From assembly GCA_028015205.1 (NCBI GenBank), contig CM051520.1:65976694-66040693 (forward strand): a DNA stretch of 64,000 bases, in the 5' to 3' direction. The translations under genes and the position numbers were made by a program. The notes below the pieces were generated by a model. It did not search any database. It saw only the letters and a program-made list of their open reading frames with translations, and was not told where the DNA came from. Below, piece after piece: positions 50,301 to 59,500 of the stretch (positions within the stretch are counted from its first letter, which is position 1; each line of letters begins with the position of its first letter). This DNA comes from Mytilisepta virgata. Taxonomy: Eukaryota; Mollusca; Bivalvia; Mytilida; Mytilidae.

Positions 50301-52650
50301 TATATCTCTATAGCCCTTTTCAGAAACTTATTTCTGGTATCACGATTCTGACTCTAAAATTAAAATTTGTAGCAAGTTATTTCCCTTCAGACCTCTACAA
50401 TAACAATTTTTTTAACTTGTCCCTTTGGACAAGTGCTTTCTTAAATCAGCTTGTCCGGAAGGATTTGACACTTGTCCGAAAATTGAGTTTGATATGTAAA
50501 GTCGCTTTAAGAAAGGTGTCTAAAACTAGATGTACTGTGAGCAAAGCTCACAAAGGATACCCCCCGCTTTGAAGTCCAATTATCTCCCTTGTGTGATATC
50601 GGAAAGCAAAGATTTTTCTTCATGCACATCTTTGGATGATGTACCTCCTTTCTGTAAAGTTTCGTTGAAATCCATTGAGTGGTCTAGGAGGAGTTGCGCT
50701 TACAAGATATATGGACAGACGGACGGACAAGGTGATTCCTATATACCCCCCCAAACTTTGTTTGCGGGGGGTATAATAATAAAATAATATTTAAGGAGTT
50801 GTTTTATTGAGTAAATTTAAACATACCAAGGTCAATGTCCCTTTAACTAGAAAGAAAATGAGTTGGATTGAAAAGCTCTTTCTCTTTTTCTTTCATACTC
50901 TTTTTTTCTCTCTTTTGTCTCTAAATCATCTTTATTTTTCTTTTTGGCCGTATTTGAACATGTAAAACCGAATTTTGACAGATCCATTTATCGTAATTTA
51001 TTTACATTAACTCCGCTCACTGTTAATTGTAACACGCAATTACATTCATATTTATTCTGCCTGATAAAACGTTTACGCGATTCAGATTAGTGAAAATCAT
51101 TCCCCGGTATATATTTCTCCCTTGAAAGTGAAATCGAAAATAAAATAATTTTGTCATCCATATGCATGTAAGGTTTACCGATAATTCTCGCTACCATAAC
51201 ATGAATTTCAAATTAAAAATTGGAAGGTTTCCGATGAATATTTTTATTTCTAAGTCCTTCTTTCAGAATTTTTTACTTGTCCCATTGGACAAGTACAAAG
51301 TCGAAGTTGATTGTCCGACGGAATTTTCAGCTGGTATCGGACAAGCGTTATTGTCGAGCCCTGCTTTCTGGGATGTTCGTGGACGTAGCACTGGTTCACT
51401 GCAATGATGAGTAAAGGATTAACTGTATTTAAAACTTGTTAATTTGCACGTAATGCTTGGTTTATATAAATTTGGGAACTACTTGCGATCCTTTTGCTTC
51501 CACCATACTTGTAATCAAACTTGATTATAATGCTGGAAAAATCTGTATATCAAAGTAATAAATAATTTCTATTCACTTCCAATTGGTTGCTCTGCACTGC
51601 AGGGAACCAGTACTAAATCCCAGCAAGGGAAATAATTTGCTTCAAATTATAATTTAGAGTCAGAATTGTGATACCGGAAATGAGTTTCGGAAAAGGGCTA
51701 TACATTACAGAAAAAAAGAACATTTCTTTTTTTCTGTAATGTTCCATTTTCAAATCTTTGTGCAATTTAATTTTCCCTCTAAATACAATAATTGCAAGTT
51801 TTTTTTTGTTTTGTTTTTTTTTAAAGACTCCCAAAGTATCAAGTGCCTCAATAACAGGCCAAAATTACCTCACTGTAAATAGACATCACAAAAATACCAA
51901 TTTTTTTATGATTGATGCTAAAAAATAGTTACACAGACATCAGTGGCTAATCATCTTAGTTTATAGTTATAACTATAAATGATCAACAGCCTATCATTAT
52001 AGAGGTAACAAGGTTGAACCGAATACCAAATAAACATACCAGTACCCAATAGAGTTCCATGTAACTATAGAGACTAACAAAAAGTTAAAACATAGAGCAA
52101 AATGCTGTAAAAACAATCGTGTTTGTACAAAATTTACAAATTATAACTCAAAATTTTGAACGCAATATTATATAAAATTTGTGGTCAAACTAAAAAGTTT
52201 TGTTTGTCTTAACTTATTGTAAGGCTGCATAATATTAAAAGCATATTTCATGAGCTGTGGGTTGTTTTAGGCAACACCAGTTAGGTATTATTAAATATGA
52301 ATAAACCAGAAAACTGTCAAAAGCTAGAGTGGATCATTAAAATTAGAAAGTTAGCAGTTTCTATGTTATTTGTATACATTGTACTTTACTTCTAAATCTA
52401 TTTTTAAATACATTTTTCCTCATTTTTGACAGAGGACTCAATTGTGAAGCAGGCTTTGATCGTGAAAGGACAGAGAAGACATGCAAGGGGACGCCGGAGC
52501 ATAATAAGCATTCGTTTTTCTCACTATTTTTTACGATTACGTGAAGGAAAGCCACCAAAACATTATTACCCTCCGCCAGAAACTGGATATGAAAAAATGG
52601 AAAATTACATTAAAGACCAGAGAAAAAGGAGAATTCTTTTAGCACTGTGA
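35354..52650 (+). CDS. MRPL22: Mitochondrial ribosomal protein L22 (uL22m), 7 exons, 251 aa
   Basis: A large-subunit mitoribosome protein of the uL22 family. Exons: 35354-35375, 39350-39389, 42218-42479, 43736-43801, 45553-45630, 50162-50231, 52433-52650; all phases agree and total 252 codons with TGA. Recognisable blocks are EIVYPPQKPGDPKRPA, IRYSPLRMWYMAMMIRGMSV, EEAQEIAVRDHNVEFKSNLW and HARGRRSIISIRFSHYF, aligning with human MRPL22 in order; human is 206 aa, so this is longer at both ends. The N-terminus is rich in Arg, Ser, His and hydrophobics, as expected for a matrix-targeting peptide. Exons 1 and 2 are the least certain: they rest on splice signals (ideal acceptor TTTTGTTTTTAG, donor GTAAGT) and phase. 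AATAAA motifs follow at about 52707 and 52732. The last exon ends 0.9 kb from the convergent CNBD2-like gene. Confidence 0.9.
35690..35965 (-). mobile_element. SINE body (different family), 5' truncated
   Basis: Read on the minus strand it contains AAGCACGCGGCATCTAGGAG-type sequence, GTGATGTCTTCCTGCGGACA and AGCGTGTCGGTCTAGTAGAA, ending GTTGCCACTGGACGTTAAAC. The head of the same family is at 46367 onward. Confidence 0.7.
35955..36420. repeat. ~160-bp tandem array, three units
   Basis: AGGTTGGGATTG recurs at 36041, 36199 and 36366 inside units containing CACAATAACTTTAGTATAAG and GGAGTTTTGGTCCCAACAGT. It lies in MRPL22 intron 1. Confidence 0.88.
36421..37920. repeat. ~130-bp tandem array, seven units, split by other repeats
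   Basis: GGGTTCTTTGATATGCTGAA recurs at 36472, 36607, 36734 and 36870, then again at 37578, 37681 and 37806. The middle (about 36917-37490) holds another AT-rich repeat and three ~40-bp units of GCGCAATAGCAAGAAATT at 37398-37484. Units also share GGTCCAAAATTAAACTTTG and GGGCCCAGTTTTCAAATTGG. Confidence 0.88.
38479..38558 (+). repeat. Solo left end of a TIR element (family of 50310-51702)
   Basis: TAGCCCTTTCCAGAAACTCA through AAGCAAGTTATTTCCCTT matches the left end at 50310-50387 and, inverted, the right ends at 45535 and 51702. Confidence 0.75.
38835..39098. repeat. Direct duplication, ~190 bp spacing
   Basis: The stretch CTCCCAAGTCAGGATTGTGT...GTTCCTACAAACCCCTGACA occurs at 38845-38903 and again with changes at 39036-39098. 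A 66-codon frame across the first copy (38691-38891) is not a recognised protein. Confidence 0.7.
39536..39937 (+). pseudogene. 3' end of a LINE reverse-transcriptase ORF
   Basis: The frame includes RICQYCNLNEIEDEIHFFF followed by KCPKYNQMRKEL. A Cys-x2-Cys...His-x4-Cys knuckle with this E-D-E-x-H-F context is typical of the C-terminus of many non-LTR retrotransposon RT proteins. It ends at a stop followed shortly by AATAAACTT, consistent with a LINE 3' end. The catalytic RT domain is absent, so this is a 5'-truncated insertion in MRPL22 intron 2. Confidence 0.6.
43005..43180 (+). repeat. Decayed tRNA-headed SINE
   Basis: GGCCATGGTGGCCAAGTGGT followed by CTAGGTAC matches the A-box region of the 27.9-kb family in plus orientation; a damaged B-box (GTTAATTTGAATCCAAAT) follows about 80 bp later. 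Confidence 0.6.
43250..43425. repeat. Dispersed repeat ending GGGTAGGTAGGGTAACC
   Basis: The right end GGGTAGGTAGGGTAACCTTA and following ACCACATAATTTT are the inverted counterpart of AAAATTATGTGTGGTTCCGG and TTACCCTACCTACCCT at 6268-6304. Confidence 0.6.
44061..44442. repeat. Exact-length 191-bp tandem duplication
   Basis: Two adjacent copies (44061-44251 and 44252-44442) start GGAAATATAGACTCTCTTCA and differ by about five substitutions. Each holds a GC-rich core with AAGTAGCCGG...CCGGCTACTT as a small inverted repeat and AAGCGTCGAGAGTCGTATTG. The near-identity implies a recent duplication. Confidence 0.93.
44975..45130. repeat. Short tandem repeats of ~30 bp
   Basis: TTTATATTTGAAAT with GACTCTCTTCA is repeated about five times with variation. 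It shares GACTCTCTTCATTTA with the 191-bp units just upstream. Confidence 0.75.
45134..45535. mobile_element. Repeat end GAGCTCACC...GTCCGTCGTCG joined to a TIR element
   Basis: 45134-45205 carries TTAGCTCACCTGACCTAAAG and GTCCGCCGTCCGTCGTCGTC, the end of another interspersed repeat. From 45205 the sequence matches the interior and right half of the element at 50310-51702: AAGCAAGTTATTTCCCTTGC on the left is inverted as AGGGAAATAACTTGCCTC on the right, with CTGGTTCGCTGCA / TGCAGCGAACCATTA inside. Confidence 0.8.
45970..46151. mobile_element. Foldback element in MRPL22 intron 5
   Basis: TTTAACTCGACAAGGGAAGT...TTTCGGGTCGAGAGCAAC on the left pairs with GTTGCTTTCGACCCGAAATA...AATTATCGAGTTTA on the right. 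Arms are about 50 bp. Confidence 0.87.
46367..46560 (+). mobile_element. tRNA-derived SINE, 5' part
   Basis: Starts GCCTCGATTGTCTCATGGTA (A-box-like), then GTCATGGGTTCATTCCTTGG (B-box-like), then CGCTTCTCTGCCAAACCTGT and AGGAGTAAGAGCAATGACTG. These last blocks match the minus-strand SINE body at 35690-35965, identifying one family by two complementary fragments. Confidence 0.7.
46964..49144. repeat. Interspersed element with ~147-bp tandem array (copy B, inverted relative to A)
   Basis: The left terminus TGTCTCGCCTG and right terminus CAGGCAAGACA form inverted ends. Just inside the left end is a hairpin (TCTCGCCTGCGAC / GTCGCGAAGGCGAGA) and then a GGCGGCG tract. CATGCTTGAGTGACTT-type units recur at 47296, 47441, 47589, 47731, 47879 and 48024, i.e. 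142-148 bp apart. It carries a 654-bp insertion at 48427-49080. Copy A at 4573-6272 is its opposite-strand relative. Confidence 0.92.
48427..49080. mobile_element. 654-bp DNA transposon inserted in copy B, 14-bp TIRs, 6-bp target duplication
   Basis: Ends are perfect inverted repeats CAGACCTGTTTACC and GGTAAACAGGTCTG. GACTTG is duplicated on both sides (48421-48426 and 49081-49086). Joining the flanks gives a sequence that occurs uninterrupted, inverted, at 4567-4595 in copy A, so the boundaries are certain. No transposase frame, hence non-autonomous; superfamily not determined (CAG termini recall hAT, but hAT duplications are usually 8 bp). Confidence 0.95.
50388..51363. mobile_element. Element nested in the previous one, with ACTTGTCC hairpins at both ends
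   Basis: Termini CAGACCTCTACAATAAC and GTTATTGTCGAGCCCTG are imperfect inverted repeats. Close to each end is a small hairpin, ACTTGTCCCTTTGGACAAGT on the left and ACTTGTCCCATTGGACAAGT on the right. No clear target duplication. It contains a third element at 50558-50773. Confidence 0.7.
50558..50773. repeat. GGACGGAC-type repeat, innermost of three nested elements
   Basis: TACCCCCCGCTTTG on the left and CAAACTTTGTTTGCGGGGGG on the right are inverted ends. The interior has GAGGAGTTGCGCTTACAAGA and ACAGACGGACGGACAAGGTG as in the partial copies at 3.7-4.6 kb. Confidence 0.78.
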
Positions 52651-53546
52651 AGGATATAATATAATAAAATGTTTAAAAGGTTTTTATTTTTATGTTTCAT
52701 ACTTTAATAAATTGAATAACAGCCACAAAGTCCCAGAATAAAATAACCAGTGTTTCCAATAAATTCAAATCATCATTTTTTGCATTTATAAAAAGTTAAC
52801 AGTTGGAAATGCCTGATTATTTCAGTTTGATAAGGAACAAAAAACCAGTCTCATAATCCCATGATGTAACGTCACGGAAACACTCAATTAAGTCTTGGCA
52901 AATCCTTGTTGTTTATTTTGATGTTTATTCATTTTGAATTTAGGGCATACAGAATGTATGATGAATAAAACCATTTGTTCATGTTTGTCACATATACCAA
53001 TTGAATATAGTGTTCGAGTTATTGAGACTAAATAACAATATGTTACTGCTGTATGGACCAGAAAATTAGTTCGAGAATTCGAGAAATTCTTGTTCAAAAT
53101 ACCGAGAGTAAATTTACATAGACATAATGGAAAAAATGACCAGACTTTTGAAAAGGTTCGAGAAATCCATGGTGTTAGAGCTATACGAATTCGAGCCAGC
53201 AAGATTCTACTGAAATTTAATTCATGTACTAACTTTAATAACAGTAGAATTTTTTGTTTATTGGATGATAAACAGATAAAACCCAAGCATTTAAATACTT
53301 TTCACATAATGTTATGAAACACTGACAAATAGTTTGGGTTCCAGTTTTTAACCTTCACTTTCTACTCATTCGAGATGCAGTCCTTCTCCTCCAAAAATTT
53401 TAATTGATGTACCAGAGATGTGATATTTGATTTCTGGAATTTTAATCAAACCTCCTCCTTTCTAAATTACAAATGATATCTAATGAATAACAAAAAACAA
53501 ATCATTTTGATGCAGATTTTAATGGTTTCCCAAACATTTTAAGGAG
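52651..53546. other. Convergent intergenic gap
   Basis: Space between the MRPL22 stop and the CNBD2-like stop. It holds AATAAA-type signals for MRPL22 near 52707. Short open frames at 52888-53317 on both strands match nothing I know. Confidence 0.6.
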
Positions 53547-56500
53547 TTATAAGTCTTTTTTACTCCATATCAAATCATCTGGTATGGTTGGTTCCATTAA
53601 TAAAGATTGAGGTATATCCATTCTTGTTGCAGTTGGGGTTCTTCTTTTTTTCACTTTTTCTACTAGATTTTTCTTGTATTCTGTCCACTTCCTGTTTGCC
53701 TCAAACTTTTTGTATAGTTCGATGTTTGATGGAATTCTTTCTTCAATTTGATTTTTCATGGTTACTAGACGATCTGACATTTGGTTAATAGCATAAAATG
53801 CAGAATTGATTAATAAGCATTCCACTTGGCCTTTAGTTAAAATAAATATGTCTTGAAGATCTTCACCTAGTATTATAAAGAAAAATATGAAAGCAACATA
53901 TTATTTTTCATAAGAAGTAAAAGCAATTTTATTTTACAATACCTTTTTGCTACAGTAGAAAACTGTTATCAAAATGGAGATTGTCACTCAGTGGAAACTT
54001 GTCTCTTTCAAAGTTTTAAAAGAACTATTTTGTTTTCCTTACTAATATAACACTGTCTCATAGTTCCGTGATACCACTTTGAACCTGTGATAAAAAGTTT
54101 TGACACACCTAATTTATAAATTTTCAATTAAATATTTATTATCCCCCTTATTTCTAATGACAGTTTTGTAATGCATTAGTGTGAATTTTGTACAAAGAAT
54201 TTAATCACCTCATATTACAAATGGTTTAGTTAATATTGAAGGGAACAGTTTTTCAGTATGGGAAGTTTGATGGGTGATCTTAAAATGAAAGGACTACATG
54301 TATGTGCGGCCATTGGCATTTAAATGTGGATTGGATTTGACTGATAATATCAAAATGTTCAGCTTGCTCCAATTTAAATTATGTAAATCAATGAAACCAC
54401 ACAATAAATAACATACATTGAATGTACATCATTTTTCTCCACATGTTATTTATTAATCATGAAGAAGCTTCTGTCCAAGTTTGGTGAAAATCCAAGATTG
54501 GTTTAAGAAATTAATTTATTTTTTAAAAACTGCAGACTGTATGTAATGATAACTGGGAGAAAAAGTCCATTTATAAGTAAAATAAGCCGAAAAATGGGAA
54601 AAAACATAATTACAATCTTTTCCTTTGGATACTATCTGTTGACCATGAACAAGCTTTTCTCCAAGTTTGGTAAAAATCCAGGATGGTTTAAGAAAGTTAT
54701 TAATGTTTAAAAAAAACTTTAACCACAGGGTGAATGTAAATGTTGACGCCGACGACAGCGACAGAATGAAGGATTGCTATGTCTAGCTTCCGCGACAAAA
54801 GTCGCAGGCTCGACAAATGAAAAATATGTTTATATTGTATTATATTTGTCTGTACATACCAACACCAAAAACATCTCCTGGATGTAATGACATTACTGTT
54901 AGCAGGTGATTTTCTTTTCTGCAATACCTCATCATCTTCCCATAAGGCTTATCCATAAATTTGGATGTGTCTTTTTTCATTTCAGACAAAAACATTGATG
55001 GGCGTAAATATGGCGACTGTGTACGGAGTAGAGATAGATTCTTTATCATTTCACATTTTCCTTTCTTTATAAAGTAGACAAATTCTGATTCTGCATTACC
55101 CAAGATAATCTGAAATTATATCATATTAGTTGTATATTTTTGGAATAAATGAAAGAATATGAGGTATGCATATGCAATCCTTTCTAAAACTATTTGTCCA
55201 GTCATCTGGAGAAAATATTTTTTTAAACTCTGTCTGATGGCCCACATTTTGGAAATAACATGACTGTAGTGTTTATAAGATTAAAATATCTATAAAAGCT
55301 GGAAATCCTCGACAGATGGCCAAAACCTTGCATGAACTGTCCATATTTCAGTTTGTGCTAATCTGAATAAAACAAAACCCACAACAAATCGTTTTTATAC
55401 CTGCATCTGAACTTCTGTATTTTCAACAGATATGGCTGATAAAAAAAAGAACCTTACAAGCATCATTGGATTGGCAAATCAAGTCTGCCAAGTAGTACAT
55501 GTACAGGCCTAAGAATCTCTGGTTTCTAAACTGTTAAATGGATGAAAACTTAATTTAACCTCAAAAATTATTTTCCGTTTAAGATATTTCTTAAATCGTG
55601 CTCACATATCTGTTTCTTATTCATAACAATTGGTTGTTGTCAAATTTTTACTATCTGCAGATTAATTTCAAAATTAAGGGAATGTGATTGGATGAAATAT
55701 ATTCCCATTTGATTTGGGTATGTTACCGCATTTAGATACATGTAAATACAATTATAGTCGAAAAATTTGTTCTAAACTAATATTGGCTATAAAAAAGATT
55801 GAAAATTAGTTCAGAGCGGATCTTGCAGCTATACTTGTATCTAATTAACTACAATTCAAAAATCATAGCAAGGAAGTAATATTACAGCAAATCACATTCT
55901 TGGATATATTTTATTTATTTAGTTAGGGTTTTACGCTGTTTTCAGCACATTTGGTTATTTCGCGGCGGTCAGTTTTTATTGGTGGAGGAAGCCGGAGTAC
56001 CCGGAGAGAACCGCCAAACTTCGGTAGGAAAATTGGCAATCCTTGTCAATTAAGATCGGATTCGAACACACATCGCCACAGGTGAGATCGGACTCACAAC
56101 CTCAGCATTGACAGTGATCATTAGTAGCCATAACGAACTACCTAGACCACTCGGCCACCGAGGCCCCGGTATATTTTAAATTAAAACATCATAATGAGAA
56201 TATTAAACATTATCAATTCTTATGAATGCGAGAGATACGCAGGCGTGTAAATGCTCACCTTGTTGTCCGCAAAACTTTTGATTTCGGACAAATCTGTAGC
56301 ATTTTTTATTTGATCTGCAGTGGCACCTTGAAAGCAAGCTAAACTTTCAATGAACTGTTGTCTTTCCTGCCAATCTTGTTCCCATTTATGTCTTAAAACG
56401 GAATTGAAGTCATCTTTGCTAAGACTCAAAAACTCACTTTCACCTGTGTAAAAAGGAAACAAAATCATTACATCGTTAAACAGTGGGTCCCTGTAAACTA

Positions 56501-59500
56501 AGAAACGAAAACGAAAAACCGCAACAACAAAAATCGGTAAAACAAAAACAAAAAACGAAACGCAACGGAATTTGTAAATCAAGAAAGGAGACCGAAATAC
56601 TTGTATGTCAAATTATTTTTAAACATGTTAAATGAGAAACGAAATCTGAATAGTTAAAAAAAAGTGTTGAATTTTGCAAAAATCTTAGGATCGAGGAGAC
56701 TTTCGTCCTTCCCGTCTACTGTAAACTGATCTTCTTTACTTATAAAATATTATAATTCACAAATAAATATTCACTGATACCAGTTTTGAGGCACATTTCA
56801 ATAATTTATGTCTCGCCACAACTGAAACATGTGAAACCGAACAAGAATAAACCAAAACATGGACACCGCAGATTAAAATGCCAAAATGACCTTGAAAAAC
56901 GAGGAGTCCAAACAAGAAGCCATGTTTAATTTTTGACATGTCCCAGAAATTCATCTTGCACTTTTAGGCTTTTAATCTACTTAATAATACATAACATTTG
57001 TGTGAAGTTAATATTGTAAGATTAAATTTTCATTATGGTCCAAGGGTTCAAACAAACAAAAAAAATCAGTTTTTTCTTTCTTCTTTTTTTCCTGATTGTT
57101 GCATACGGCTACTAAGACCAAAAGGACACAAAACAGTTCTTAATCAAGTATTTAAGAAAGAAAGTAATCTTTAAAGTTTTAGTTTATACTAATTGTATTT
57201 GTCCAAAAACAACAAAAGGGATAAGACAAATGTTATAATCCAACTTATGACTTATGAAAGTACAATGTATTTGTATTTTCATCATAGGTAAGTTCATCAC
57301 TACCTTTAATAAACAAGTCCTGTCTCTATATTCAATATGAACAGCTCGTTCGCTTGAAATAATTTAAATGACGAGAGGAATTCATTTAAAGTTTGCCTCT
57401 GCAGCAAGGCTGCACAAGTAATAACTTTTATTTTAACTTTGTATTTATATAACTTTGATATTACATTTGGCGTAAATTTGATTGGAGGAAAAACTTTCAA
57501 AACGGTATTGTACTAAAAAATATTCAGCTCGAAAGGTATTAACGGATCTAGTGTGAATATATGAGTCGAGCCAATCAACTCGCAAACAACTACTTGATTT
57601 TAGGAGGTAAGAATTTCGGAAAGAAATTCTGGCTTAGTGTCAGAACAACCATATGGCTTTATTATATTATTTCTTAGGTGGGGAAAGGAACAAGCAAGTA
57701 ATTTTAGATCCTGGAAATTTTCACAGCATTTTCTAAACTGGATTGTTTTCTCCACGCTTGCACGTGCATTTTTTTTATTTCAAAATTAACCATTATTCAA
57801 ATTCAGGTAACATTCTATCCTGCAGTTTTCACCAAATTTTAGAGTCTGTTGCTCCCTTATAACCTTTAAGCAAAAATTCAGAATTGCTGCGAATCGAAAT
57901 GGTGTGTTTTTTGGAAAAAAATTCGAACAGGCTTCTGGAAGAAGAAAAAAATGAAAATTAGTAAATGGAACCTGCAGAAATGAGAGAGAGATCAGTACTA
58001 GTATCCTAGTTAAATTAGCTGGTCGTTCCTTAATGTTTTATATTTACGAGGGTATTTCTGTTAAAGGGATATTGGTTCCATCTAATCGGGGTTCTTTTCA
58101 GAAATGTTTTACACTTTACCTAACTGAACCGCATTCATTTAATTTTTATATTTAACGAATTATTTTCAACTCCGATCTTTGGATGATAATTTTCCTGCAG
58201 AAGATCGAGGGTTATCTCAGGGTACTTGGGCTTCTTCCACCAAAATAATAACCTCCACGGTATAACTATTTATTAACCACCCAAAACGGCATATAATATC
58301 AGATGTCCATGAAGGATAAGTGTGTCCAGCTCCGTAAACGATACCAATCCGAAGAATCGACTTTGGTGCCATGTAAAATTCAGTTTAACAAGAAATCTAA
58401 CGTTTCTGAACAATGAGATAGAAACATCGTATCCGTCAGATAAAATCTATTTCTTGGATATGCGGAGGACATTTCGAGAAAAGTTTTTAAACATATTACT
58501 AGTATTCAGAATTTTGGGTCGGATAAACAACAGATACACATTCCTTGTCTGGTAGAGATAAATCATTTAAAAACCACTCTAAATTTAACAAAAAGTATAG
58601 AGAGGACGAAATTGTCCTGGTGATTTAATTTTTGATCGACAACACATTTGTTCAATTTAGTGGACGTGTTTTCCAACAGACTATTGGCATTCCTATGGGC
58701 ACTAATTGTGCGCCACTCCTGGTCGACTTGTTCCTTTACTCATATGAGGCAGACTTCCTTGATGGGCTTCTTAAGGAAAAACAGAAGAAATTAGCCCGTA
58801 CCTTTAATTTCAGTTCTCGCTATATAGATGACGTTTTATCCACAGGCGCGTGGATACAGGTTGATGTATATATATATTTGTGTAATAAAAATCGTTATTT
58901 CTTGATTTGACAACATATGATATCATAACACGCATGACCGACCTAGTTTTTAGTCATTTTAACATATTTGATGCAACCCCTTTTTTGTGTATCTATATAT
59001 TAGTTTCTACTTGTACCCAAGTGCATGCCTGTGGTTTTATCAATCAACAATTCAAGTTTTGGGAATTTCTTACATCTCATCTATCCCAACGAGCTCGATA
59101 TTAAGGATACCACAGACGTACAACACTGCCAAGTCTGAATATTATCTTGACCTTCACCTCTAAATTGACACTAGAGAAAGGCTGAATACAAAACTTTACG
59201 ACAATCGTCAACTTGTCATTTTTGAGCGGCAACATTCCAAAAAACGCCGGCGTATGGAGTGTATATTTCACAAGTCATACATATTCAGAGCTTGTGACAT
59301 ATACGTACATATTATCAGGTTTTCTGCAAACATATATCGTAAAATATCAGCCGCGAGACACAATGTGAAGCTTTTTCGGCGAGTGAGCGTAGCGAACGAG
59401 CCAAAAAGCTTCATATTGTGTCGAGCGGCTTATATTTTACAATATTTGTTTGAAGAAAACTTGATGATAAATTTATCGTATTGTTAACTAGCAATCTTAA

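Larger units (their letters stand above)
50310..51702. mobile_element. Nested TIR element (outer), split by an insertion
   Basis: The outer element runs TATAGCCCTTTTCAGAAACT...AAGTTATTTCCCTT (50310-50387) and resumes CTTTCTGGGATG...CGGAAAAGGGCTATA (51364-51702), about 417 bp without the insert. Its ends are inverted copies of each other. Relatives lie at 38479-38558 and 45205-45535. Confidence 0.82.

Noticed and set aside
52888..53317. Overlapping frames of 132 and 75 codons on opposite strands between MRPL22 and the CNBD2-like gene
   Set aside because: No start, splice or family support; they lie in the convergent 3' gap.
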